Origin: Phycisphaerales bacterium
Lineage (GTDB): Bacteria > Planctomycetota > Phycisphaerae > Phycisphaerales > SM1A02
DNA length: 64,000 nucleotides
Assembly: GCA_014238965.1 (NCBI GenBank)
Contig: JABAAC010000072.1
Location: 1 to 64,000, forward strand
Direction of reading: 5' to 3'
Both the position numbers and the translations under genes were made by a program. Shown piece after piece: positions 55,571 to 64,000 of this stretch (the first letter of the stretch is position 1; each line of letters begins with the position of its first letter). The notes beneath the pieces are model-generated. The model was not told where the DNA came from, made no database searches, and saw only the letters and a list, made by a program, of their open reading frames with translations.

Positions 55571-56437
55571 ATGACTACGTTAGCTGCATCGATGACCCCG
55601 CCTCGGGCTGCATCTACTGAGCGAGATGTCTTGCGCGTTGGCGCGGTGCCGTACCTGAATGCGTGGCCAGTGACTTGGGGGCTTGGCAAACTCAGCAATT
55701 GGGCTACATCGTCCGCGGTACCGAGTGAGTTAGCCACGCAGCTCACATCAGGTGCTATTGACATGGCACTCGGATCATCAATTGATGCTATGCGCATCGA
55801 TCCAGCTCCCATTGTTTTGCCCGCTGCGCCCATCGCCAGCGACGGTCCAACATTAACGGTGAAAATTGCCTCGCGGGTGCCTGCTGAGCGTCTTAGGGCC
55901 CTCTACTGCGATACCGACAGTCATACGAGTGTGGCGCTTGCAACCATTTTGCTTCGCGAAGTGTGGGGGATTGATCCAGTGATTGAGTCATTTGACGCTC
56001 GCTGTCACAAAGGTGATTGGCCTGAGTCGGTGCTGCTCATCGGCGACAAGGTGATCACCGACCCACTGCCAGCTGACACATGGGCGTATGACATTGATTT
56101 GGGCGAAGTGTGGACTCGCACAACGGGCTTGCCCTTTGTGTTTGCCGTGTGGATGCTGCATCCGTCACGTGCGGATGAAGCGAACGCAGTATGCGCTGTG
56201 TTGGATCGTCAACAACGCGCCAACAGTATGCGGTTCGAATCGATGGTGGCGCACGGCGCCCGTGATCATGGCTGGCCAGTAGACCTCGCTCGGCGATATC
56301 TGTCGCAGCATCTGACCTATCGATTTGACGCGTCACATCGTGCGGGGCTGGAGCTTTTCATCGCGAAGTGCCGTGAGCACGAATTGGTCGATGCCGATCG
56401 AACGTTGCGCATGCACACTTGGCCCATGGGGGTATGA
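55571..56437 (+). CDS. mqnA: chorismate dehydratase MqnA
   Basis: A 288-residue MqnA/MqnD-fold protein. VLRVGAVPYLNAWPVTWGL, IDMALGSSIDAM, YCDTDSHTSVALATILL and VLLIGDKVI are typical of MqnA. First step of the futalosine route to menaquinone: it turns chorismate into 3-enolpyruvylbenzoate. The start is not backed by a strong SD. The rest of the route is not in the window. Confidence 0.88.
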   Translation: MTTLAASMTPPRAASTERDVLRVGAVPYLNAWPVTWGLGKLSNWATSSAVPSELATQLTSGAIDMALGSSIDAMRIDPAPIVLPAAPIASDGPTLTVKIASRVPAERLRALYCDTDSHTSVALATILLREVWGIDPVIESFDARCHKGDWPESVLLIGDKVITDPLPADTWAYDIDLGEVWTRTTGLPFVFAVWMLHPSRADEANAVCAVLDRQQRANSMRFESMVAHGARDHGWPVDLARRYLSQHLTYRFDASHRAGLELFIAKCREHELVDADRTLRMHTWPMGV

Positions 56438-56444
56438 TCGATCG

Positions 56445-58049
56445 ATGCCGCGCCGTCCGTCGTTTCGGTCCAGTGCGATAGAAGACCTTAATCGGCAACT
56501 GGCCTTTGCGCCCCAAGCGGTGCAGCGAACGAGGTTGGAAGCCGCGGAATCGCTCATTCGATCGATTGATGCGAATCGACAGTATCCAATCGACTTTGTC
56601 ACTTTCAAGTTGACGGGGTATCGGCCCGACGACTCTGCGCAAGAGCACGTTGTCGGAACAATCCTTCGAGCAGATTTGGTGACCATGATTCAGGTGGCGT
56701 CTCGTTTGTGTCCGTTGGTGTGTGATGGTGAACGTGGGCATCCACTTGACGTAGATGCCGTGGCTGCTCGCTTGGGCTGTACGCGACGGTCGTTGCGGAC
56801 GCTTCGTCCACGGGGCCTCGTCTTCTGGTGGACCAGTCGATGCGGCCATCCACAGAAGCTTGGGTGTCCCCCTGACATGCTGGAGTGGTTCGCCCGTGAG
56901 ATGCAAACAGCTGCGCCCAAGCGGCTGGACAAAGCGCAGAGAGAACAGCTTGAAACGGCAGCATCAGCCTATATGGCAAGAGCAAGCACGCAAGTGACAC
57001 TTGCCGATGTTACTCGGCATGTCGCAGCAACGCAGCAGTTGGGCCCTGATGTTGTGCGCGGTGTGTTGCGGCGTGCAGTTGATGCAGGCCGAGTGAACTT
57101 GCCCCGGGCAAAGCGACTGCAGCGACGGGATGGTCGCTTGGCCTTGCGAGCGGTTCGACATGGCTTGCCAGTGTCGTCCATTGCGAGCCGTCTTTCGATC
57201 AGTGTTTCAAGCGTGCATCGGTCGCTCCAACGGGAGCGTTTGGCATTGTTCGTGCGATATCTGGCGCGGCCATGTATGGCTATCGACCCAACATCGAAGT
57301 TCGATGTACCTTCGGTTCCACCGCCACGGTTGAGGTGGGACTGCACGATGCTTCTGAATCCACCGAATACGTCCACTGTGATCAAAGGTGTCGGGACCAG
57401 TGAGGCCAACCTCAAAGCAATTGCAGCCTCCATGGGGCATTTGCAGTTGCTTGTCAAGGCTGCCGACCCCCGCGGATCCATCGATGCCTGGGCGGCGATC
57501 GATGCCAGTTTGATGGAACTCACGCGGCGTTGGTGGGGCGTGCTGGTTGGTTTGAGGCCATCGATCGAAGCAGGACTCAGTGGCTGGTCGGGCAAACCCG
57601 TGTCGGAGATTCCAACTGCTGTGATCAGTGCGCTTCTTCCAGGGCTCGTAGACGTCGCCATCGCCACACTCAGACGAGCCCAAGTGGGGGATGCCAAGCG
57701 GTTGCCAGATCGCACCCGCAGTGCGATTGATCGTGTGCTGATCAATCCAGCAACACACATTCAATCGCGGACAGCCCATACGCCTCAAGGCGTGTTTCTG
57801 CTTCGGCATACGCCGTGGCGATTGCTATTGCCGGATCCTCGCTGGGAGCGGGCGATTGGTCGGTTGTCGGAGTCTGACGCCGCGCTTGCAATGGAGCGGT
57901 TTGGTTTGCATGGTGCGTCATTACACAGTGCAACGCAGTGCGCCAAGGCACGCGGGTGCAGTGTGCAGGCGATTTCCGCTCGAACAAGTTGGCTGCGTGG
58001 GCAACTACACCACCACTCAAGGTCACTTCGCAACCTCCACGACAGTTGA
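56445..58049 (+). CDS. divergent sigma-70-like/HTH protein
   Basis: A 534-residue protein. Residues 1-75 contain the block YPIDFVTFKLTGYRPDD, seen in planctomycete sigma-70-like proteins (from memory). An HTH follows around 104-130 (VDAVAARLGCTRRSLRTLRPRG), another around 230-250 (LPVSSIASRLSISVSSVHRSL). The last 60 resemble region 4 (AMERFGLHGASL..GCSVQAISARTSWL). A region 2 core-binding helix was not found. Start ATG 56445, 7 bp after the mqnA stop. It could be a DNA-binding regulator rather than a sigma factor. Confidence 0.6.
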   Translation: MPRRPSFRSSAIEDLNRQLAFAPQAVQRTRLEAAESLIRSIDANRQYPIDFVTFKLTGYRPDDSAQEHVVGTILRADLVTMIQVASRLCPLVCDGERGHPLDVDAVAARLGCTRRSLRTLRPRGLVFWWTSRCGHPQKLGCPPDMLEWFAREMQTAAPKRLDKAQREQLETAASAYMARASTQVTLADVTRHVAATQQLGPDVVRGVLRRAVDAGRVNLPRAKRLQRRDGRLALRAVRHGLPVSSIASRLSISVSSVHRSLQRERLALFVRYLARPCMAIDPTSKFDVPSVPPPRLRWDCTMLLNPPNTSTVIKGVGTSEANLKAIAASMGHLQLLVKAADPRGSIDAWAAIDASLMELTRRWWGVLVGLRPSIEAGLSGWSGKPVSEIPTAVISALLPGLVDVAIATLRRAQVGDAKRLPDRTRSAIDRVLINPATHIQSRTAHTPQGVFLLRHTPWRLLLPDPRWERAIGRLSESDAALAMERFGLHGASLHSATQCAKARGCSVQAISARTSWLRGQLHHHSRSLRNLHDS

Positions 58050-58055
58050 GGATGG

Positions 58056-58094
58056 CTAAAAAGACCAGAACGGCGAGAGATGACTCGCCGTTCT
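58056..58094 (-). terminator. intrinsic terminator of the rplM-rpsI operon
   Basis: An 11-bp perfect stem (58067-58077 with 58084-58094); read on the minus strand it is followed by GGTCTTTTT. It lies 27 bp after the rpsI stop. Confidence 0.92.
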
Positions 58095-58120
58095 GAGTAG
58101 ATTCGAGTTGTACGTTTGAC

Positions 58121-58711
58121 TCAACGCTTGGAGAACTGGAAGCGTTTGCGAGCTCCGGGCTGACCAGGCTTCTTGCGTTCCACTTTGCGTGGGTCACGTG
58201 TGAGGAAGTCGTGGTCACGCAACGTGGAATCCAGCGATGGATCGTAGTTCCGAAGCGCTCGGGCAAGACCAAGCACAATGGCGCCCGCTTGGCCGGTGTA
58301 TCCACCACCATGGATGTTGACGGCCACATCGACAGCGCCGGCCGTGCCGGTCGTCTTGAGGACATGGTTGATGTCGTTGTGGTCTCGCTCTTGTGAGAAG
58401 AATTCTTCGAGCGTACGTTTGTTGATGATGAAGGAGCCGGATCCGGCTTTGACGCGAACGCGGGCAACGGCGGCCTTTCGGCGGCCGGTACCCCAGAACC
58501 AGCCGCCAGCGGCCGGCTTGGTCACCACAGTTCGTTCGGTGATCGTCACTGGTGCAGCGGTTTTCGAGTCAGTCAATGTGACTTCGGCAGCTGGTGCTTC
58601 GACTGCAGGCTCCGCAACCGCAGGCATCTTTGCCTTGGGTGTATCTGGCGTGGCTTCGCTTGCAGCGGTACCGTTGTCGGCAGTGGCATCGTTCGTTGTC
58701 TCTTCGCTCAT
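58121..58711 (-). CDS. rpsI: 30S ribosomal protein S9 with N-terminal extension
   Basis: A 196-residue protein. Residues about 72-196 are uS9: FWGTGRRKAAVARVRV, NIHGGGYTGQAGA and the C-terminal KKPGQPGARKRFQFSKR. Residues 1-70 are an Ala/Thr/Glu-rich acidic extension absent from usual uS9 (about 130 residues). ATG 58711 lies 19 bp after the rplM stop with GGAG about 13 nt upstream. Confidence 0.95.
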   Translation of the reverse strand: MSEETTNDATADNGTAASEATPDTPKAKMPAVAEPAVEAPAAEVTLTDSKTAAPVTITERTVVTKPAAGGWFWGTGRRKAAVARVRVKAGSGSFIINKRTLEEFFSQERDHNDINHVLKTTGTAGAVDVAVNIHGGGYTGQAGAIVLGLARALRNYDPSLDSTLRDHDFLTRDPRKVERKKPGQPGARKRFQFSKR

Positions 58712-58730
58712 CACGTCTCTTTGACTCCAG

Positions 58731-59165
58731 TCAGACGGCCATTGCAGCGGGTTGCTGCGCGTGATGCGGGTGATCGGTACCGGCATACACTTTGAGTTTG
58801 CTCATCATTTGTCGGCCAAGTCGGCTCTTGGGAAGCATGCGGCGAACGGCGTTTTCAACAACGCGTTCGGGATGCTTGGCAAGCACATCACCGACGGGAC
58901 GTTCACGCAGGCCACCGGGATATCCCGAGTAGCTCTGCACCATTCGTTGCTCCGCTTTTCTGCCGGTGAGCACGATCTTCTCAGCATTGGTCACGACGAC
59001 GAAGTCGCCACAGTCAACATGTGGCGTGTAATCGGCGCGATGCTTGCCCATCAGAACAGTTGCGATGGCCGTTGCCATACGACCGAGGATCTGTCCATCA
59101 GCATCCATGTGATGCCACGAACGATCCACGTCTTGGCGAGTACGGAATGTGGTTTGACGGGGCAT
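58731..59165 (-). CDS. rplM: 50S ribosomal protein L13
   Basis: A 144-residue uL13: RSWHHMDADGQILGRMA, GDFVVVTNAEKIVLTGRK and AVRRMLPKSRLGRQMMSKLKVY. The tail is His/Pro-rich. AGGAAGGA lies before ATG 59165; the longer frame to 59288 is unsupported. It precedes rpsI in the usual order. The leader (59166-59345) also separates it from the divergent protease gene. Confidence 0.96.
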   Translation of the reverse strand: MPRQTTFRTRQDVDRSWHHMDADGQILGRMATAIATVLMGKHRADYTPHVDCGDFVVVTNAEKIVLTGRKAEQRMVQSYSGYPGGLRERPVGDVLAKHPERVVENAVRRMLPKSRLGRQMMSKLKVYAGTDHPHHAQQPAAMAV

Positions 59166-59345
59166 GGCCCTGTCCTTCCTAAAAACCTGAACGTGAGCCA
59201 AATGCAGCGCACGTGAATTCATGTGTCCGGGGCCTTGCAAGACCACCGGGCGAACCGAGCAGGATAGCGAACCACCTGTAAAAATCAAGCCCCTGAGCCC
59301 CTAGAGGGGGCTGTGGGCGTGTTCTAGAGGGGGTACAGTCCAGCC

Positions 59346-60791
59346 ATGGACACACGCCTATCAAATCAAGGCCCTGAGGGGCCTGACGCCGCCCCCTCTG
59401 GCCCTTTTCGCCCCCACCCGTGGATTGCATGGTTCGTGGTGCTGCTTGTGGCAGGTGGGTCCATCGCGTTGCAGTCCATGGACGCCACAGCCCCCATCGT
59501 AGACGCCGAGGGTGAGATTGAAACAGGCAATGCCTCACATATCCAGGAGCCCTCCGATCTTGCGGGGCTCGGCGACGACGCCATGGTGACTATTCAGGGC
59601 CGCCCGCTGCTGGGAATGATGACCCTTGTACCAAGCGAATTTGAATCTGAGATTGACAAACTGCTGGTCAATCGACAGCCGGTTCAACAAATTCGTGGCT
59701 GGATCTTGTTGGGGGTCAATGATCCAGACGCAGGGATCAAGGGTCTCCGCGAGTTGGCTTCCTTGGATGACAAGACCGTACCAGTGAAAGTGGTCACGGC
59801 CGCGCTACATGCAGCTGAAGCAATGGCAGGCGATCCATCTTTTGACGAAGCACATCTTCAATCCGAACTTGGTTGGTTTGGCAATTTGGCCTGGGCCATT
59901 GGCGGGGACTCCGCCGAGTTGGAGGCCATGCAAAATAGCGCACGCAATGTGGTCATCGTGCTCGCTATAGGTATCTGCGTGCTGGCACTCTCTGCACTGG
60001 CCGGACTGGTGCTGGGCATCATCGCGTTAGTGAAGATCAACGATGGGTCGCTTCGATCCGGACTTCAGCCGCCTGACATGTTGCACGGGCTCTACGCCGA
60101 GACGTTTGCCGTGTGGCTGGTGCTGTTCAACGTGTTGTCCATTGCTGCGGTGATCATTGCCACGGAGATAGGCGCCGCGCCATTTACGGTGTTGCTCGTA
60201 TTCTTCCCAGCGAGTTTGTTCGCACTGGTGTGGCCGAGTCTTCGTGGGTCGACACTTGCACGGACCTGCGCCGACATTGGTTGGACTCAAGGTCGAGGCA
60301 TCGTGCGCGAGATCGGCGCTGGCATCGTCGGGTGGATGGGCATGTTGCCTATTCAATTCATTGGCATTGTTTGCACACTCACGCTGATGGCGATAGCTGG
60401 TGTGGCCGAGGGTGACACCGATGCACCAACGCACCCGATTATCGATGCGCTTGGCGACCCATTTGCCGTCTTTACAGCATTCATGGTGGCGGTCGTCTTG
60501 GCACCGATCGTTGAAGAGACGGTGTTTCGGGGCCTGCTGTATCGGCAGTTACGCAGCGTCTCCCGATTCCGGCGCGGAGCCATTAGCGTTCTGGCCTCGG
60601 CATCCATCACGGGCTTGCTCTTCGCGGCGATTCATCCACAAGGTGTTTTGGGTATTCCCGCGCTGATGAGCATCGCTATTGCCGTGGCCTTCGCACGCGA
60701 ATGGCGTGGTTCGCTGATTGCACCAATGCTGATGCACGCAATGAACAATGCAATGGCTGTCACCGCGATGCTCATCATCATCAAGTGGTGA
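59346..60791 (+). CDS. CPBP-family intramembrane metalloprotease
   Basis: A 481-residue membrane protein with about eight membrane helices. The C-terminal CPBP (Abi) domain has APIVEETVFRGLLYRQLR (E-E-x3-R), LLFAAIHPQG and LIAPMLMHAMNN, the Glu/His/Asn of the active site. The N-terminal half has one helix at residues 26-42 and a soluble, helical insert before the second helix at 199. Substrate unknown. ATG 59346 with GAGGGGG about 13 nt upstream. Convergent with the Mrp gene (12 bp). Confidence 0.9.
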   Translation: MDTRLSNQGPEGPDAAPSGPFRPHPWIAWFVVLLVAGGSIALQSMDATAPIVDAEGEIETGNASHIQEPSDLAGLGDDAMVTIQGRPLLGMMTLVPSEFESEIDKLLVNRQPVQQIRGWILLGVNDPDAGIKGLRELASLDDKTVPVKVVTAALHAAEAMAGDPSFDEAHLQSELGWFGNLAWAIGGDSAELEAMQNSARNVVIVLAIGICVLALSALAGLVLGIIALVKINDGSLRSGLQPPDMLHGLYAETFAVWLVLFNVLSIAAVIIATEIGAAPFTVLLVFFPASLFALVWPSLRGSTLARTCADIGWTQGRGIVREIGAGIVGWMGMLPIQFIGIVCTLTLMAIAGVAEGDTDAPTHPIIDALGDPFAVFTAFMVAVVLAPIVEETVFRGLLYRQLRSVSRFRRGAISVLASASITGLLFAAIHPQGVLGIPALMSIAIAVAFAREWRGSLIAPMLMHAMNNAMAVTAMLIIIKW

Positions 60792-60803
60792 TGGGGCAGT
60801 CGC

Positions 60804-61886
60804 TCAGCCTTTAATCGACACCGTGGGCATCTGCGTTTGCCCCGCAGCTGCAGCGATGGAAATGCGTCGGGCAAGTTCACCGGCCACGTGCTCGACGCTC
60901 GTGGTGACTGCAGTGTGGGCCTCAACCATTGCTATTGGGTCGCCCACATCGCCCGCTACGCGAACCTGTGTGTGCATTGGCATCGCGCCAAGAAACGGCA
61001 ACTGCATGTCAGTAGCCATTTGCTCTGCGCCGCCTCGACCGTACAAATCGTGTTCGCCATTGGCTTCATCGATGAACCATGACATGTTTTCGACCACACC
61101 GAGTACCGGCACGCTGAGTTGCTCGAACATCCGTACGGCGCGTCGCGCATCATCGAGCGCGACCTTTTGTGGTGTACAGACAATCACGCTTCCACGAAGG
61201 GGTAACGCTTGCGAAAGGCTTAAAGGCACATCGCCAGTGCCAGGTGGAAGATCAACAATCAGGTAGTCCAGTTCGCCCCAATTGGTCTGCAGCAACAACT
61301 GTTGAAAGGCCTTGTGAGCCATTGGGCCACGCCAGATCATTGCTTTCTCGGGATCGACGAGTTTGGCGATAGTCATCACCTTGATGTCGTTGACGACAAA
61401 CGGATCGAGGATGTTGCCCTGCGCAGTTGCTTGCATGGCATCAAGCCCAAGCATGGTGCCCAGTGAGGGTCCGTAAATGTCGCCGTCGAGCAGTCCAACC
61501 GATGCGCCGCTCCTTGCAAGACCCGCCGCGAGCAACGTGGAAATTGTGCTCTTGCCAACGCCACCTTTGCCAGCCCCAACGGCGATGACATGCTTGACGC
61601 CTGGCAAGACATCTCGTGGCGGATCGCCGCTGCGAACCTTCGCTGTGAAGGTGACGTTGATTGGTGTTGTGGTGTCTTCACCATGGGCTTGAATGGCAGC
61701 TTCGATATCAGCTCGGATGCGATCTTTCATGGGGCATGCGGGCGTGGTCAGCTCAATCGTGATATCGATGGTGTCAGCACCCACCTGCACATCCTTGACC
61801 ATGCGTAGCGATATGAGATCGCTGCCCAAATCGGGGTCAGGAACGGTGGCCAGTGCAGCAAGGACGGTTTCGGTGGTATGCGACAT
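60804..61886 (-). CDS. apbC: Mrp/NBP35-type P-loop ATPase with N-terminal MIP18 domain
   Basis: A 360-residue protein. Residues 1-95 are a MIP18/DUF59 domain (ATVPDPDLGSDLISLRMVKDV). Residues 98-350 have the deviant P-loop GAGKGGVGKSTIST, LLDGDIYGPSL and VDLPPGTGD. Mrp proteins carry Fe-S clusters between two C-x-x-C in a dimer; here, after VENMSWFIDEANG, no CxxC is seen. So a cluster carrier role is uncertain. Start ATG 61886, no SD. Confidence 0.9.
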   Translation of the reverse strand: MSHTTETVLAALATVPDPDLGSDLISLRMVKDVQVGADTIDITIELTTPACPMKDRIRADIEAAIQAHGEDTTTPINVTFTAKVRSGDPPRDVLPGVKHVIAVGAGKGGVGKSTISTLLAAGLARSGASVGLLDGDIYGPSLGTMLGLDAMQATAQGNILDPFVVNDIKVMTIAKLVDPEKAMIWRGPMAHKAFQQLLLQTNWGELDYLIVDLPPGTGDVPLSLSQALPLRGSVIVCTPQKVALDDARRAVRMFEQLSVPVLGVVENMSWFIDEANGEHDLYGRGGAEQMATDMQLPFLGAMPMHTQVRVAGDVGDPIAMVEAHTAVTTSVEHVAGELARRISIAAAAGQTQMPTVSIKG

Positions 61887-61973
61887 GGGATTGGGGATGG
61901 ACTCCAGGATCAGTATCGTAGGATCTGTTAGCGGCGCTGGAGCGTGTTTCTTCAGCCCGGCCGGAGGATGTCC

Positions 61974-62927
61974 ATGCTTGCACCCCTAACACTCGCCACC
62001 TTGCTCATCGCTGCCGTGGTCACCACGGATACGCCGCCAGGATCATGGGATCCCACTAACCCCGAAGACGTTGCACGGCGGTCTACGGATACCTCCACAG
62101 GTGGCTCAGCGGAGGATCCTCTCAAGGGCCCAGATGTTCCCCCGGGCGAGCAAGGCTCAGCGAGAGGCTCTCGTGCCGGAGAGGGCTCTATGCAGATGGC
62201 ACCCACTGTGGCGGGATTGTTGGAGGCCCGATGCGGTCAGTGTCACGGCCCAGATAAGCAAAAGGGTGGGCTTCAAATTGTTCCTGTCAATCGACTGCAT
62301 GAAGGCCCCGAGAAGTTCCGGGTCATTAAGCCAGGCGATGCTGCGGGAAGTTTGCTCGTGCAGCGCATAAAGTTGCCTGCCGGCCATGACGATGTCATGC
62401 CACCGTCAGGGCAATCATTATCAGCAACCGAGATTAAGGTGATTGAAGATTGGGTGAATGCCGGAGCAACGCAGTCTGCAGCCCATGTGACGGTTGCGGG
62501 TATGGCTTCAGCTCAGGGGTCTCGAAAGCAAACGACATCTCCTCGGGTCTTTTTGCGTGCCTACATGGGGCTATCTGATCTCACGAAGGTGCAGCGCAAG
62601 GCCGGCATTGATGCCGCAACTGCAGCACGCAAGGGGATTTCGGCCGAGGACAGGAAGGTTCTTCAGGACTTTCGCACCATGCAACAGGCGATGGCCAATG
62701 GCGGCGAGTTGTCCACCGAGATTGTGGCACGTCGTCAAGAAATTCGTGGCAAGATTCAGGCCATGGAAGCAAAGGCCCGCAAAGTGCAAGGCGAGCTTTG
62801 GGCATTGCTCAACGCGGACCAGCAAGCAACGCTTCGAGCCGCTTTGGAACAAGCCGCAGCCAAGGGGCAACGAGGCCCTCGTCAAGATCGTCCAAACGGT
62901 GGTCAGAGGCCCCCCTCTACGCCCTAA
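61974..62927 (+). CDS. exported planctomycete-type cytochrome c
   Basis: A 317-residue protein. Signal peptide residues 1-18; a Gly/Pro-rich linker; cytochrome domain with C87-G-Q-C-H91 and GGLQIVPVNRLHEG; MPPSGQSLSATEIKVIEDWV holds the likely Met axial ligand. The rest is helical and charged. GGAGG before ATG 61974. Electron transfer in the periplasm; partner unknown. A short inverted repeat overlaps the stop (62919-62936), with no T-run. Confidence 0.85.
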   Translation: MLAPLTLATLLIAAVVTTDTPPGSWDPTNPEDVARRSTDTSTGGSAEDPLKGPDVPPGEQGSARGSRAGEGSMQMAPTVAGLLEARCGQCHGPDKQKGGLQIVPVNRLHEGPEKFRVIKPGDAAGSLLVQRIKLPAGHDDVMPPSGQSLSATEIKVIEDWVNAGATQSAAHVTVAGMASAQGSRKQTTSPRVFLRAYMGLSDLTKVQRKAGIDAATAARKGISAEDRKVLQDFRTMQQAMANGGELSTEIVARRQEIRGKIQAMEAKARKVQGELWALLNADQQATLRAALEQAAAKGQRGPRQDRPNGGQRPPSTP

Positions 62928-63175
62928 ACAGGGCGTGATTCATATCGTGTGGGATGTTCGAATCAGCCCTTGCCCCGGTGTGCGGAAGTCTCTACGATCT
63001 TCGTTTCCCCGGTGTTTTGGGGCCTTGGGCGACCCGTTCAATGGCTGCAATGTGACGCACCGGTCTCATCGCTCCTTCGATCACGTGGCGACCAGGCCCA
63101 TTGGGTTCTCTCGGATGTCCACCTGACCAAACCAATAGGCCTCCAGACTTGTTTGGGGCCCAGGGATTTGAACTT

Positions 63176-64000
63176 ATGACCGGTACGTTGGTTTCTCCTC
63201 ATGGTGGCACGCTTGTCAATCGAATGGTCGATGCCGATTCGCTTGAGTCGCTTCGTATAGAAGCAGCGTCGCTGCCTCGTATTGACATGAGCGCAAAGCA
63301 AGCTTGTGATCTGGAAATGATCGCTATGGGGGCCTTTAGCCCATTGACTGGATTCGTCAAAGAGGCTGACTTTCGAAGTATCTGCTCTGACATGCGTCTC
63401 GCCGATGGCACAGTCTGGCCCATTCCTGCAACGCTGGCCGTTGACGACGATGTCAAGAGCACCCTTGAAGTTGGCTCACGAGCCGCCTTGTATCACAGCG
63501 ATGGCACGCTCATGGCAGTCATCGATGTCGAAGAGGTGTATGCCCATGACCGCGAGATCGAACTCTCGGGCGTCTTCCGAACAACTGACCAGGCACATCC
63601 AGGCGTTGCACAAGTACTGGCCGAAGGCGATTGGCTTGTCGGTGGCGTCGTACACGTCCTTACCGTGCTGCCTGAGCATGAGCCCGGTGAGCAATTCACT
63701 GAGCACCGCCTGACCCCGGAGCAAACTCGCGCTGCGTTCACAGAGCGTGGATGGTCTACGGTTGCGGGATTCCAGACTCGAAATCCGATTCACCGTGCGC
63801 ATGAGTACCTGTGCAAATGTGCCACTGAGATTTGCGATGGTCTATTGATTCATCCGCTTGTTGGTGAGACGAAGGAAGGCGACATTCCAGCTGATGTCCG
63901 TATGAAGTGCTACGAGACTATTATCGAGCATTACTTCGTCGAGGACTGCACGTGCCTCAGCGTGATGCCGGCAGCTATGCGGTATGCCGGTCCTCGTGAA
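63176..64000 (+). CDS. sat: sulfate adenylyltransferase, 5' part
   Basis: 275 codons are visible and the frame is open at the right edge. MIAMGAFSPLTGFV, the nucleotide motif QTRNPIHRAHE, LLIHPLVGETKEGDIP and MRYAGPRE are those of the monomeric/homo-oligomeric ATP sulfurylase (Sat), not CysND. It makes adenosine 5'-phosphosulfate from sulfate and ATP, the precursor of PAPS, which the sulfotransferase at 48 kb would need. ATG 63176 with AGGGA about 10 nt upstream. Confidence 0.93.
   Translation, partial: MTGTLVSPHGGTLVNRMVDADSLESLRIEAASLPRIDMSAKQACDLEMIAMGAFSPLTGFVKEADFRSICSDMRLADGTVWPIPATLAVDDDVKSTLEVGSRAALYHSDGTLMAVIDVEEVYAHDREIELSGVFRTTDQAHPGVAQVLAEGDWLVGGVVHVLTVLPEHEPGEQFTEHRLTPEQTRAAFTERGWSTVAGFQTRNPIHRAHEYLCKCATEICDGLLIHPLVGETKEGDIPADVRMKCYETIIEHYFVEDCTCLSVMPAAMRYAGPRE

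Noticed and set aside
57742-58467. 241-codon minus-strand frame between the sigma-like gene and rpsI
   Set aside because: It covers the rplM-rpsI terminator and is antisense to the sigma-like gene; it is out of frame with rpsI.
62949-63179. 76-codon plus-strand frame between cytochrome c and sat
   Set aside because: No ribosome-binding site, overlaps the sat start region in another frame, peptide not protein-like.
1-64000. Search by eye for CRISPR repeats, insertion-sequence ends, phage genes, integrase or attachment sites
   Set aside because: None was seen; the region looks like a stable chromosomal segment.

Overview
The window looks like a chromosomal segment of a planctomycete, most likely class Phycisphaerae. 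The evidence is: (i) secreted proteins ending in an Arg-rich PEP-CTERM-like tail with a VPAPGALALLG core; (ii) secreted proteins with a C-terminal dockerin-like pair of EF-hand-type loops; (iii) a Ser/Thr kinase with a membrane segment and a long TPR-rich C-terminus; (iv) a planctomycete-type monohaem cytochrome c; (v) chorismate dehydratase (MqnA) of the futalosine menaquinone route. Lineage is inferred from these protein styles, not from a marker search. No phage, insertion sequence, CRISPR array or integron was seen. Gene density is high and many starts overlap the preceding stop.

Left part (1-12.5 kb): the start of a truncated gene, tRNA-Arg(CCU), a small membrane protein, a degenerate HD-GYP protein, an HdeD-like protein and an APC permease fused to EIIA-like and RCK_C-like domains. 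Divergent from these lies paaN-paaY. On the minus strand follows a branched-chain 2-oxoacid dehydrogenase operon (E1alpha, E1beta, E2), then a TlpA-type thioredoxin and a strongly diverged E3-like flavoprotein.

12.5-31 kb: two paralogous secreted beta-propeller-like proteins with dockerin-like ends; the phenylacetyl-CoA epoxidase operon (thiolase paaJ, paaA, a double-domain paaB, paaC, paaD); a divergent Ser/Thr kinase; a secreted protein with four Cys-rich repeats; another dockerin-tailed secreted protein; and the lower phenylacetate operon (fumC, a hydrolase-like gene, paaI, paaF, paaG, paaH). Together these encode ring epoxidation, isomerisation, aldehyde oxidation and beta-oxidation of phenylacetyl-CoA. 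paaK, paaE and a ring-opening hydratase are not in the window. With the dehydrogenase complex and HMG-CoA lyase, the region reads as catabolism of aromatic and branched-chain amino acids.

31-44 kb: a sirtuin coupled to a HEAT-repeat-like exported protein, a TPR protein, rpsR, a tightly overlapped row (C26 peptidase, ygfZ-like, small membrane protein, HMG-CoA lyase), a GGDEF protein with a receiver-like partner, murG, ftsW and miaB.

44-48 kb: three tandem paralogous CTERM secreted proteins, each with a long untranslated leader and its own intrinsic terminator.

48-64 kb: TPR sulfotransferase, a short Rho, psuG, a DEAD-box helicase, alanine racemase, a lipoprotein, mqnA, a divergent sigma-like protein, rplM-rpsI, a CPBP protease, an Mrp-type ATPase without the CxxC, a cytochrome c and the start of sulfate adenylyltransferase, cut by the window edge.
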